Of a DNA stretch of 64,000 bases, positions 21,499 to 36,100 are shown in pieces; positions within the stretch are counted from its first letter, which is position 1, and each line of letters opens with the position of its first letter. Both the position numbers and the translations under genes were made by a program. The stretch is from the NCBI RefSeq assembly GCF_021018895.1, contig NC_079368.1, forward strand, positions 186,001-250,000, written 5' to 3'. The DNA comes from Seriola aureovittata (taxonomy: Eukaryota > Chordata > Actinopteri > Carangiformes > Carangidae). Below the pieces are notes generated by a model that worked only from the letters and a program-made list of their open reading frames with translations, was not told where the DNA came from and made no database searches.

Positions 21499-24400
21499 AT
21501 GGATTTTAACGTGAAGAAATTAGCCTCCGGTGCCGGACTGTTTTTCACACGAGCCGTCCAGGTAACGAAACGCTGACCTGAGCTAGCGTTACTGTAGAAT
21601 GTCTGAGCTAACGTTACAACAGTATCTGAGCTAACGTTATGTTACAGTGTCTGAGCTAACGTTACGGTACAGTGTCTGAGCTAACGCTGGGGTACATGTT
21701 AACATAGAAAAACACACTGTTACTTAATATTCAGTTACGTCCCGATAACGATAGAAGGCCGACATTATAATTAAATGCTGTTACTGACAGTGTTGTTAGC
21801 CACTTTAATGTTAAGTTTAGCTAACGTAACGGTTGCTAAAACAAAAACAACCACGGAGTCGGTTAAAAAAAAAAACTAAAGTAAACTGTAATAGGTGTAA
21901 TCACCTGTTTTATCATCTTTTATTCATTTGGTTGAGTTTGATGGGGACAAGTGTGAGAGAACGGAAGAGGATGTCAGCTGAGCAGGAACGGGTCGTGAAC
22001 TGGACCCGGTCTGATGTCTCCGGATTCCTTAAGCTTTTAATAATAACAGATGAGAAGCCATCCAGTTGTGTTCACCTGTGAGAGTGTGTTGTTGTGTGTC
22101 TGCTCAGTTCACAGAAGAGAAGTTGGGACAGGCGGAGAAGACTGAGCTGGACGCTCACTTTGAGAACCTGATGAGCCGTGCAGACTGCACCAAAAACTGG
22201 ACTGAGAAAATCTACAGACAAACGGAGGTCCTACTGCAGCCCAACCCAAGTATGACACAGTTACACCAGACCTATCATTATTCTGAAGTACATGTTGCCT
22301 TCAAGCATAGCTACTGCTGTACTGGTGTTTTTTGCTATAGAAGATAAATGACTGCTGTAAAATGCAGCATAATGGGATAATTAGCAATAAATCAATAAAG
22401 TCCAACAGAGTAAAGCTGGACTTGTTTACACTGATGGAAAAATGAAGCAATGTATTCTGGATTGATCAAAAAACAGTCACAGAACATTATTATAATGACT
22501 GTGACAAACAGTCTAACCCAGTGAAGTTTGTATTTTTTGTTGCCATCAGTGTCATTAATTAGACAATTGACAATAAGACAATACAATAGTAGTAGCACTA
22601 GTTAATATGTAGTTTAATACTTAAACCTAATCATATGATCCTGACAGGTCCACACTGGTGGCATTGCATGCTTTCACACATTAACCAGAAATAACGTATG
22701 CTCTATTACTTCTGACCATGTTGGGACGCAAACCTTAAAGTCAGAACTTTATTTTTGTGTCAAAGTGGAGTCCTGTCACATGATAAATAAGTTGCAGGTA
22801 TAATATTGACTTTCTCCCTGTTGGTCTGGTCAAGTTTTATGATTACAGTTGGGTGTACAAATACAGAGCTACAAATACACATACAGAGCTACATACAGAG
22901 CTACACACAGAGCTACACACAGCTACACACAGCTACACACAGCTGCACACAGCTGGGACCTCAGTCAATGGCACTGACAGAAGGTGTTAAATGTGTCCTG
23001 TAGAGTTTTTTTTTATGAACATGTTTACATTTGGTGTTTCTGACCAAAATGCTCAACATGAATCTATCAAATGTATTGAATGTTCAGTGGCTTCAGAGAG
23101 TATTCAGACCCCTTCACTTTTTACACACTTTATTATGTTGTAGATTTCATTTTAAAGTTTGCAGTCTGCACTCAATAATCATAATAACCAAGTGAAAACA
23201 TAGTTTTAATTATTTTTACAATTTCTTTTATTTCATTTAAATTTTTTGGTCATTTTCCAATTTATAAAACTCAAATACACTGGTAGATAGACAATAAATA
23301 AACATCAAGTTAATTCTTTTTTAAACAAGAAACAAAACAGGACTGAAAAGGTTTAGGCTGAAGCCTTAGCTTATTACACCTACCATTTTTTCAATTAAAA
23401 ACTGTAATCTCTCATTCACAAAAGTATTCAGATTCTTCACTCTGATCAGGCGCATCAGGGTCTGTCATGATAACTTCTTTTATTAAACAACATATTGTCA
23501 CAGAAATAATTCTGATAAACAATATTATTGTCAAGACCATTTTATGCCTCTGATATAATGATAATAGCATAATAATGTGAGGAGACATTTTTAAAGAACA
23601 ATAAACTTTTAATTGAGACATTGGAATTGGGATGTGTAAAAATATTAAATATTATAAATAGCAATAGTTGAGAATTTACCTATGGTGGTGTGTGAATGAT
23701 GCATAGACTCATGCTGAGAGTGTAACCCAGGTTATTTTCTGTAGCTGCAATTTACAGATGTCCCCTAAATGCCTCACAGTCAGCTGCACACAGAATCGTC
23801 TAGTCTCCACTCAGTTACTGCAGTGCAGCAACTCAGAAAAAAGAGTGAGGTAAGGTGTTGAAACAGTGATGTTATCTACCTGTTGACGATAGAGCCGGTG
23901 TATGAGAAACTCTCATCCAGCTTAAACCCAAAGTGTTCCCACACATGATCTGTGGAGTGCAGTTCTGAAACCATCTGGAATACAGTATAATGGTAGTCAA
24001 ACCCTGCTGTGTACTGGAATCATGGTGGTGACATGCTTATGTAAACAAACACACATGGAAACTCAAAGGGAAATATCGAGGTCAGGAAAACGTGATTATC
24101 CTGTCAGGCCTGTGACAAACATTACAGTCACTATTTTAACATGCACAAGCTTTTCCAGTTTTCGCTCTTATTCTGAAAAAGACAGTATTCTTATTAAGCT
24201 GTTTACATGCCTAATGAAGAGGAATATTCTGTCATTATGTTTAAAAATAGGTGTGTTTCCTCTTCTGTCCAGGAATGTGGGTTTTTCTTTTTGGCATGTA
24301 TCTCCATTCCAGTCTCACAAGTCTAGTCGGTTTGTGCTTATTGTAAAAGGGCAAGAGGGGCAAGAGTGACACAACCTGCTGTAAAAACCCCAACTGAGAC

Positions 24401-27400
24401 GCATATTTTGAATGAGCTGCTTGCACCTGAATAATATCAACATATCATCCCACGTCTTAATCAGAAAACACAAAAGTATCACCCATTTACTGTTAAATCT
24501 ATGACACAATAAAGCATCTGTAAACTCCCTGAAGCCACTGTTTGTCCTTCCATATAAAAGTTTGCAAAGCCATTTTTTTGAATATTTAAAAATTTTCACA
24601 TCCATGTTTACTAGATTTTTCTTCACTGCTTTTGTTGGCTTGTCTGTGCACTGCTGCCACCAAATATTATAGGGATCCACAGAAAGGCTACAGCTTGCAA
24701 ATGCAGCTTTGACAAAATGATAAAGCCAAAGGAAATTCATAGCTGAAACATACAATACCCAATACCACTGGTACGGTTCTAATGCAGCGTATTAGCATTA
24801 TTTCTAGGTTTATATGAGATGACATACTGGAGAGTGGGAGCTCTAATGTGTGACTTTTTGATTCAACATGCTACAGTTGATCACACTGGTGAGTATCCTG
24901 CCCCCCGACTCTGGTCCCCCGCTGTGTAAATCTTTCATGCCTTTGAATTAGAGTTAGAAGAGAAGTCATTGATGAACATTAACAGGACTAAATATGGTGC
25001 TGAGATCAAAGCTGGCTGTGAAATACATTTTTAATGCTCTGAGACTCAGAGCATCAATGTGACTTCAGGGCTGATCACTTCCAGCACGACATAACCAGTC
25101 TATTCTGGCTCACAGCTGATTGTGTCAGCACACCATTTATGTGGGTTAAAGATAGTTTATGCCAAACTCCTTTTTAATTAAACCTCTGTATCACTGGCTC
25201 TTACCACACGGTTTAATTTAGTCTTTATCTTGTCTTTCTCATCTTCATCTTGCTATAAAGCTGAAGCATGACAACTGGCTATTTTGTCCATGTTCAAAAT
25301 AAGAGAAACAACTCATAGTTTGATTTGTCGGATTTGAGAAATCCTCATGTCTGGCTTAGGCCAAACTTCAAACTCAGTGCCAAACCTACAAAGAAAATTT
25401 TTCCCTTAGTTCAAAATACACAGAAAAGAAATGGAGGAGAACTTTTTGATGCTTTTAAAGATAAAAACTGGTCATGTTCTTCAGGTTCTTAGGCAAAGCA
25501 AAGAGAAACAGGACAATAACAGAAGGGTGTATTAGTTAGAGAAGCAGACCTCAGAGATCACAACATCTTCATCAGGGTGGAAACAGTTAAAAACATTGAC
25601 TGTACCCAGTACAGAAAATAGAATAGAAACCATACAAATCATATCCAGATGTGATGCAATTAAAGGAGCTATATGTAAGTTTTTGTTATTGTTACATAGC
25701 TAACGCATTAACAGCTGTTTACTTTTCAGTCTAGAAGAACTGTGTGAGTTCAGCATCAGACTTCATTCCTTTACTCACCAACAGCTGTCTCCAGAGGTGA
25801 AACTCTAGTTTCTGTCATGTCTTTTCTTCTACTGAAGTTAGCATGCTAACTGGCTAGCCCGAGTTTGACTATCTCATCACTTTCTGATACCAAGTCACTT
25901 TATTGTCCAGTCTGCCCTGAAGAAGTAGCTGCTCAGAGAACGTATAAAATAACCTCTTGTATTGTAAACACAATGAGGCTGAAGCTCAACTGGTAAGTAA
26001 ATATGTTAATGCTAACGTTAGCTATGTAGCAATAACCAAACTTACACACACATATATATATATATATATTCTCCACTTAATCACGTTTTCCTTGCCAAAG
26101 AGTTCCTGAAGATAATTTTTTGATCCAGTAACTTCTCCAGAAACACTGGATCCTACATTTCCCCTAATACATTTGTTTATATAGGCTGTGCTCTCTTCTA
26201 AACTAGTTTACTGTTCTGAATCTAGTAGCTCTTTATGGAAGCTGGGATCAGAAGTGAGTCTGACAACAGTCAACATAACAACATGAGCCTTGGCCACAAA
26301 TGTGCCACCAACACCTCATTGAAGTTCAAGGAAGGAGTTAGATGCTAATATTAAGTTTTTTACGTTTTAGTGCAGAATGTGGACAGAAAACAATATTATC
26401 ATATTTAACCTCATCAGAGAGAAAATGAAATGATAGAAACAAAGATAGAAGAGCAGAAGCTGATCCAGAATCAGGGCAGGGCTGCCCTTGTTTCACATAC
26501 TTCCCTCCCAGCCTGTCTATATTTCCTCACATCATCTCCTTGTTGAACAGGCTCTCCTCATTGCTCCAGCCTGGTTGTGTGTAGTGTGTCTGTGTTTGAG
26601 TATATGAACCATAGTTACAGACGGTAACTACGGTTTCTACCGCCACATACAGTTTTCCACAAGTACAGTTGGACCTGTCAGTCAGCTGATTACTGAGGCA
26701 TCTCTTAAAACCTCAGTGAATTTCCTGCATCAGTTTGACCAAAACAAGTCGTGACCCTTAGTGTCATTAGAGCACGATTAACAGCAGAATTGATTTTGTA
26801 GAGTTGATCAATAACAAGTATGTGAGCAATAAAGAAACATGCTCTGATCAAATGTCTCTACCTCGACATGAGGCTTTTTAACATTGTGTATAAATATTTT
26901 TAGATGTTGTGGACATGTGAAGGGGGATCATTAATTATTAATTATTTTCAGAGATACCCCCTGCTTTGTTTTCCTCTAGGATCACTAAACTTGTTGGATT
27001 AAAACTCACACATCATCTCCAAAATGTACTTGTGAAAAATGTTTACTTTAATTATAGCTTTGTAAATATAGGTGATGCTATTCCATGGTATTAATTTATC
27101 CTGTGTGACAGACGTTAGACTTGGGTACTGTTTTGGTAATAAGGAGTTTTAAAATCCTCACAAGTACTACACCAGTTTAAAATGACAGTTGTTGCTGTTT
27201 TAAGCAGCTTTAATTTACTTGTGTCCACTAGGGGGCAGGAAATCTGTTGGAACTGAAGCTTCATTTTTCTGACCACCTGACGATTAAAAGTCCAATATTT
27301 CATAAGAAAAAGTAGGCAAGCTTCTCCCACACTGAGGTTCAGTCAGGTGCAGGAAACAGGCAGCACACAGCAAACAATAGACAAAACCTTATGTGAAGAA

Positions 27401-30400
27401 GTCTCAGACAACTTTATTCAGAATCAGAGGGTTATCAAATCAGCTGATTTGATACCGCAAAAAGCATGTGACAGTAGTGAGCTCTTTCTTTGCAAAAGAC
27501 ACATCATGTGATCACCAATGTAAAGACAATAGTCCTGCACCTCCACCCACAGGAAGCAACACTCACAACCAGAAGTTCTGCATTGACAACAACAGTCAGG
27601 GGCAGTGAGGTGTCGTTACGGGCTGACAGATACTTTAGTTTTAAAGGTGAATAAACTATTTAGGCTATGAGGATCCATTGCGTTTAATTTCTCAGCAACA
27701 TTCTGGGAGGTCTGCACCACAGATCAGTGGCAGCTTTTCTAAACAAACCGTAGAGAGTAAGCTGGACCACGATCTGTCTCCATATGATATCTGGTTCTGG
27801 TTTTGAACACTCAACTTGAATCTTCTCAGGTGACAAGTGTGAATTTTTTCTGTAGATTGGCAATGAGAGACTGCTCACTGCTGCCACACATGCAGATTTT
27901 AGTTTTGATTTATATCTGCGTCAGCATATTTTTTTGTCTATTGATAAAGGTTGGTATATGCTGATTATATAATAATATATACACTGGGTCTGGAGAATAT
28001 AGATAAGTCCAATATTTGTCTGTCTTTTAGCTCGGTTTCAGACTTCTGAGAAAAATATATGGATAATTAATCCACTGTGATTAATACACTTTGATGAACT
28101 AAATAACTGTTGGCTGATTGGTTCTTGCAGGTCGGGAATCAGACTTCAACATACATGCACTAAAAGTAAAGTGAGGAGTTTTTAAAAAATAATGATGAAT
28201 AGCTTTTTACTTCATTCAAGTGCAGTTAAACCTAAATCAAATCAGTATTTGCTGTGACCCCCCTTTGCTTTTAAACCAGCTCCAGCTCTCCTCAGTTCAC
28301 CAGACACAGTTCTTCAGGTACTCAGCAGGAAGGTTGTTACAGCATCTTGGAGAACCTTCCTTGGCTCTTCTGTGGATTTAGTCTCTCTCAGTGTCTTCTG
28401 TCCCTTCATGTGGTCCCAGACTGACTCCATGATGCTGAGATCAGGTCTCTGTGGGGACCAGACCATCTGCTTTCAGGACTCCTTGTTCTTCTGGTGTCTG
28501 AAGACAGTTCCTCATGACTCTGGCTTTGAATTTGGACTCATTGTCCTGCTGCAGAATGAGTCTGGACCAATCAGACACCTAAATTAAAACTGTAGCACAG
28601 TCCTGTACATGTTTGGGGCTGTTTTGGTACGAAAACAAAGATACCACCCAAGTCTAACAGATGTCACATTCATGTGTGAGTCACATCAATAATATCAAAA
28701 GGTTTTAATATCAAAAGAGCACCTCTTTATAATATTGGGGTGAGTCAGAGGTTTTGATTAATCTATGAGATTTGAGATTATTGTGTGTGGCGTTATTATT
28801 TACAGATACTGCAGCTGGATGAAGATGCCTCTCATGTCCTGATTAAATAAATACTACACCCAAAAATGACTTTCAGTATCTTATCATAGTCTTCAGTGGC
28901 TGAATGTCAACGTTTTCCCATATAATTATTAAATGGATAATTCTGTACCAATGCTGTGAGAAGCCATTTAGTTGTTTTTCTGCTCTTTAAAAGAACATGA
29001 TCATTTGATCTTTGGATGTCTGTTTGCCTTGATATGTAAAGAACTCAGTTTTGGGCAACATTACTTTTACTCAATTAAAATCCAAAGGGAAATATTGAAT
29101 TTCCTTCACAAGTTTCTCTGCAGACAAAGATTTCACACAATAAACAAACAACCCGACAGCAGTATAGTAGTAGCATAATTAGACACAGCATCTTTCAGGT
29201 AAATGCAACACTGTGAACACTGTGAGGTGATACAGTGTCTTCAAAAAGTGTTCAGACCGCTTCGCTTCATTGTGTTGAAGATTTAATGGTAAATGGATGA
29301 AATTGCCATTGTTGCCCATCAGTCTACACTCGATAACCCATAATGACAAAGTGAAAACATATTTCTAGAAAGTTTTACAAATGTATTTAAAATCAAAAAC
29401 TGAAATACTGAAGTCTTCAGACCCTTAATCCTGTCCTTTCTAGAGACCTCTTTGGCAACAGTTAGAACTCCAGTCTTCTTCGCTGAGTCTCTATGAGCTC
29501 TGAACACCTGGATTTGGATGGATTATCCCATTCTTGCTAACAGATCCTCTGAAGCTCTGGAGTAGGTTTTCTTCATGGACCTGCATTCATCCTTCTCTCA
29601 GTTCTGACCAGTCTCCTTCTCCCTGCAGCTGAGAAGCCCCTCCTAACAGCACCATGCTTCATCATAGGGATGGTAACATCCAGGTGATGAGCAGTGCCTG
29701 GTGTCTGTCGGACATGGTGTTTGGAGTTCTGACCAGACCAGAGAGTCTTGTTCCTCCTGCTCTCAGAGTCTTTAAATGCTCTTAGTCAGACTCAGGCATT
29801 ATGTCTTGACTCTCTACCATAAAGACCTGATTGATGGAGAACTGCTGAGATGGCCGTCCTTCCAGGGGCTTCTCCATCTCTGCAAAGGACTTCTGAATCT
29901 TTGTTACAGTCACCTCCTCCCTGACCAACATCCTTTCCTGGTTACTCAGTTTGTCTGGACGGCAAACTCTAGAACAGTCCTGGTTCCAGACTTCTTCAAT
30001 TTCAGTTATTGTTCCTACTGTTCTCCTGGGAACACAAAGAGCTTTAGAAAGGGATTCATACTCTTGCTGTTGTCTATGCCTTGCTGGAATTTTACTATGG
30101 AGGTCTACAGAGAGTTCCTTGGACTTCATGGCTTCGTGGGACCTTATATAAACAGGTGTGAGCCTTTCTTTGCTCAATCAATTTAGTTTGCCATAGGTCG
30201 ACTCCAGTCAAGTTGTAGACTCATCTCAAGGATAATTACAGCAAACAGGAAGCAGCTGACCACAGGTTGGAGCCGCAATAGAAGGTCCTAATGGTTTGTG
30301 TAGACTGATGTACAAAAATAGCAATTTTATCCATTTAAAATTAAATATTTTACAATTTATTTTACAAATAAATTACAACACAATAAAGTGTACAAAAGGT

Positions 30401-33052
30401 GATGGAGTCTGATGACTTTCTGCAGCCACTGTAATTCTGCAAATTGAGCTATAGTGGTTTTATAATGTGATAATTTACACTGTATTAGAGCCACTTCTGC
30501 TTCGTCCATTAATAAACATCAATGGACCACAAAGAAGTTGAAAAGTATCAGAAGTTTGTTACACTTCCACCACATATCACCAGTTTATAACATCATTAAG
30601 GCTAACAATGTTAGCAGTAACAGTTGCCTTCTTTTGCATTCAGCAGACACACCAGAGCCATAGATTAAACTCTTCTTGACTTTGTATGCAGGTGCCAGAA
30701 TTGAGGAGTTTCTCTATGAGAAGTTGGACAGGAAGGCACCGTCCAGAATTACCAATGGAGAGCTGCTGGGTCAATATATGCAGGATGCAGCAAAGGAATT
30801 TGGTTCTCCATATGGTAAGTCTTAAACACAACATGACTCTTTTTACAGCCTGTATGTAAACTTGACCTCTCTTTACATCAGAAATAATCTACCCAATAAG
30901 TTGAAAGGTCACCTGACTGCTAGATACAAGTCTGCCAGCTCTTCTTCACTCATTTGTATGATGAGGAGGTATCCAGGTACAGATTGTTGGCTCTGTAGTG
31001 AAATGCAGTGATGCACCAGTGAACTGGTATTTTAACTAAGGTTATTTCTTCAACAACAGTGCGTCATGGCTGGAATTCAGCATTTTTATTATTCACTGCA
31101 TATTAACACTTTGCCTGTGAAAAAGTCCTATGAACAGTAGTTTGTGAGTTAGTGAGAGCAGCAGCCGTATCAGTCATGTATCCCCAGTGTTGCCTTATTA
31201 GCTAACCTTTGTATATTCTCTAACTGAAGTAATGTGACTCAGCTTAACTTGCTCCCAAGCCTCCCTTCTTCGTCTATGATTGGCTCCACCACACATCACA
31301 CACACCACTGACTTCTGCCCCATTTACACACCACATGGTAATGTTGAAGTATTTTGGTTAAATAAATTACTTTTTGTTTCTTATTTCAGAGTCTTGTCAA
31401 CCTTTAGCCAGGTGACAACACTGTGCTCTGTGTGTTGTAGCCACAGTAACATGGCTGCAGACTATATATTATTCATGTGGTGTAGATTACAAAGAGCAAC
31501 TGGAGCATGGCCCCATGGCTCCTTTCCCTTGGGCACTTTTATTGGATCTATATTTAGCTTTGAGTAGAGACACAGGCAATGTTAAAAGTCCACATTGTGT
31601 CTCCATCATACACATTGCCAAATAACTGACTTGAAATCATGTGATGATACAAATCAAAGATAAAAATATGGATGAAAAGAAGGAGATAGCAGTAAACTAA
31701 GGAAACTGTTTTTGAGAAACAAATGCATGACTATTGAAATCAGTGATCAGGCTTTCTTCAGCCAGAAAATGTGGTTTTATGTTATGATTTCACAAATGGT
31801 TTCTGTGTTAGTACAACAATGTGCATAACAGCAGTAGTAATAACAGCCTTCGTGGTTTTTATTTTTATGGATTTTAACCTAGAAATTTTCGTCTGGAGTG
31901 CAGCACGTAGTTTGTGTCGGTTGACGGTTGTAACACATCTGATGCATCACACAGAAAGAAGTAGTTGAGGTACAGTTGCCAGGTGCAGATTCAAGGGCTT
32001 GTCGACTACAGTGTCTTAAACTATCCTGTAACTTCAGAGGACATGTTGAAGTCTAGGAGGGATGTGTTATTTGAAATGAAGCCTCTGTGGTGAATGTTTT
32101 TCAGGGAGCACTCTGATCAAGGTGGGGGAATGTGAGAGGAGATTAGGAGCAGCAGAGAGGGAGTTCCTCCAGACATCAGCCATCAGCTTCCTGACCCCCC
32201 TGAGGAACTTCCTGGAAGGAGACTGGAAGACCATTTCAGTGAGTTCTACTGGTGCAGTAGTATTTTAGGGAGGAGGGATGTCACATTCCATCAGAAGACA
32301 TAAAAACTTCCCCCTTGACTTCACATATTCTGGATGGTGTTGAAGGAAATAATCTCTCATGGTTTTATTCAGTATACAACACTGGGTCAGGGACAGACCT
32401 GTGGCAGCAGAAGGCTCAGATTGTAGTTTATCCATAGAAAACATGAAAGTGATGTCATACTTTTAATTGTCGACATCTGAACATGACTCATTGCTGTTTT
32501 TTTCATCATGATCATTAATAGTAATGGAAAAACTCATGTCGCCTAATTAATGAAAATTAACATAAAGATGATTAATCTCTGTTTTATAGTATAATAGAAA
32601 AATCACATTTTGCACTATGACCTGACTTTGTATGATCTAGGACATAAATCTATCATCACACCTTTACCAAAGTGTCTATCTTTGGAAATGTTGAGACTTC
32701 CAATAGTTACACTACAATAAATACAACTAGAAAATTCCTGGAGAAATTTTGAATGTGCCTGGTTCTTGGTGCGTGTATTTCACTCCTCACATTTCAATCT
32801 GTACAAAGGATGTTACTTTCACTTTCATTCATGTCGTAGAGACATATCCTGATACTGACCTCAGTCAATGCAGGTGTCCCTCAAAAGCCATTTGAAGCTG
32901 TCAAGACTGGCCAAAATAACCTCACACTGATGGTTTCAAACCCTAATTTGTTCCCACAACCATAGCAAGACATGTACGTATACATATACATTCCCTAACA
33001 GAAGTTGATCTGCAGTAAAGCTATAGAACTATATCCCCATATAGACAATAGC

Positions 33053-33100
<48 letters not shown>

Positions 33101-36100
33101 CGGTAGAGCTGCCCCCCAGAAAGTAAGTTCTATGTACCTGGTTGAGACTCTTATTTTGAAGGTGAATATCCAAAAAGTAAGATGGTGTTTGGGTGTGTCT
33201 GATAATGTGCATGCGTGTATTGTTGTGTGTGGCAGTGGAGCTGTCTACCATAGAGCCTCCAAAAAACTTGTGTTACCAGGTTGAGACACTTGTACAGTTT
33301 ATATCCATAAGGTGGTGATGGTTTTTGTGTGTCTTTCAATGTATGTGTGTGTAACCCATGTTACGAGGCCTTAACTGTGCAATGAATTATTATGGCTGAA
33401 TTCATATATATTCTATATTGGAAGGATTAGAACTAGGAATAGAAACAAAAATACAAACAAACAATGGTTTATGGTTGAAAAAATAGCAAATAGAAATTAA
33501 TTAATAACAGTTGGTGTGTCGCCTAGTTTTTTTTCTCTCTCTCTCGCTCTTCTGTCGCTATTGAGATCAGAGTCAGATGCATGTTGTGTCGCTCATGATA
33601 GACTACACTGGAGAATGTGGTGGATATCTTTGATACTAGCTGGATAAGTGGAAAAGTTCCTGTCCACAATGTGAAGTGTCTAGAGGATGTATATTTAACC
33701 CTCTTTTTGGCCTACTCAGGCCGGGTCCCCCCCTGTTGTCTCCCTGTTTGAGTTGGATGTGACATCTTTGGAAGAGAGTGGATTTCTTCTGCTGCTGTTC
33801 TGCGCTACAATAGTGGTGGTAGAGTGCAGTGGTTGTGGCGAGCCAAGCTAACTGGACAGATGTTCCTGAAAGAGTTGAACTGTTGCTTCCAAAAGAAATC
33901 CTGGTAGGACTGATCATTGCCAGAGCATTGAAGGATACAATTCATAGACTGCAGATTTTCAGCCTTTCACTGGACTGAGAAAGGAAAGAAAAGAGAGACT
34001 GTTTGTATTTGAGTAATTGTACACTTATGTTTAAATTGTTATCATCGATCTGTTGGTTGATGCAGATATTTTGCCAAATTTACTTTTTTTTTGACAAGAG
34101 GTTAAAAAAGGGAAGGGTGCTTTACACCTAGGTTAAAAGGGTGTCGCTTACACACAAAGAGGTCTGTCTCTTAGGACTTAGACTCTAAATCGACCTATAA
34201 CCAGGTGAGCACTAGTCAGTGTCTATATGTGTAGTATGAGATGTATAATGAGTGACTCTTCTCAGAACCAGGGAGCAACACATTGGTTATTGTTGTTATA
34301 TGTTTTATTCTCTTTGTGCCAACAATATCTAAATACGCTTCTAAAATGTACCTGTCGGTCTATGGTTTTCTTTGCTCTTGCTACTCAATGATTAGTGATT
34401 AATACTCATTTATCCTGTGGGCGAGTCTACATCCTCTGGTGTGCTCGTCCCTGTGGTTGCTGATTTATAAGTGTAGGGATAAACGCACGTGTAATACCCA
34501 GTGTCTACTGTAATACGCTAGAGCTGACATCTGTTACATGTGTGCGTGGTGTTGGGAACTGCGAAAGCTTGACCTTCACACAGCCCTTTGAAGTTGCTTG
34601 GTGCGTGTACGTCACTCCTCACGTTTCAATCTGTACAAAGGACCTTAACTTTCAGTTTCATTAATGTCGTAGAGACTTATCCTGACACTGACCTTGTAGG
34701 ATTTTAAAAAATTGTCAGATTTTTTTTGGGAGGAACATTTTCAGGGATGGCATTTAGAGTGCCCATGATGTCATCCACTCTAGCTCTGAACATTCTGTGC
34801 AATACACACCCATTATAAAATCTGAAACGGTCAAAAAATTAAACAAAATGTAAACTGCAATTTTGTGAAAACCGTAATAGTTTACGAAATACCGATTTAA
34901 CCTATAAGAGTCTCAAGTCTTGTGACCCGTTTAACGTTTCAACTATTTTTCTATGTTGAAGTATGACGCAGCAGTAGAGCTCCAAAGAGGGCTGGGTTTG
35001 GTCGTTTTGAGCACGTCTCCCCATTCATTCTCTATTTTCGCCTTTAATTGCCATTTAAATCGCCATGACTACTCAAATTGCTAAGAAAAGTCAATGTGAT
35101 GAGCTGGGGTGGTTTCTTATATACAGTGGGGCAAAAAAGTATTTAGTCAGCCACCAATTGTGCAAGTTCTCCCACTTAAAAATATGAGAGGGCTGTAATT
35201 TTCATCATAGGTATACCACAACTATGAGAGACAAAATGAGGGAAAAAAAAAAAAAAATCCAGAAAATCACATTGTCTGATTTTTTAAGAATTTATTTGCA
35301 AATTATGGTGGAAAATAAGTATTTGGTCAATAACAAAAGTTCATCTCAATACTTTGTTATATACCCTTTGTTGGCAATGACAGAGGTCAAACGTTTTCAA
35401 GTCTTCAGAAGGTTTTCACACACTGTTGCTGGTATTTTGGCCCATTCCTCCATGCAGATCACGGACTTTCAACTCCCTCCAAAGATTTTCTAGGGGATTG
35501 AGATCTGGAGACTGACTAGGCCTCTCCAGGACCTTGAAATGCTTCTTACGAAGCCACTCCTTCGTTGCCCGGGCGGTGTGTTTGGGATCATTGTCATGCT
35601 GAAAGACCCAGCCACGTTTTATCTTCAATGCCCTTGCTGATGGAAGGAGGTTTTCACTCAAAATCTCACAATACATGGCCCCATTCATTCTTTCCTTTAC
35701 ACGGATCAGTCGTCCTGGTCCCTTTGCAGAAAAACAGCCCCAAAGCATGATGTTTCCACCCCCATGCTTCACAGTAGGTATGGTGTTCTTTGGATGCAAC
35801 TCAGCATTTTTTCTCCTCCAAACACGACAAGTTGAGTTTTTACCAAAAAGTTCTATTTTGGTTTCATCTGACATTCTCCCAATCCTCTTCTGGATCATCC
35901 AAATGCTCTCTAGCAAACTTCAGACGGGCCTGGACATGTACTGGCTTAAGCAGGGGGGCACATCTGGCACTGCAGGATTTGAGGTGCCATTAAAACAGGT
36001 AACGAGTGGAGGACAGAGGAGCCTCTTAAAGAAGAAATTACAGGTCTGTGAGAGCCAGAAATCTTGCTTGTTTGTAGGTGACCAAATACTTATTTTACAG

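Noticed and set aside
29776..30186. 136-codon plus-strand frame
   Set aside because: It is the antisense of the decayed Tc1 transposase at 29,782-30,177.
33021..33284. Frames with Cys-Val or Thr-His runs
   Set aside because: They are translations of the (GT)n microsatellite.
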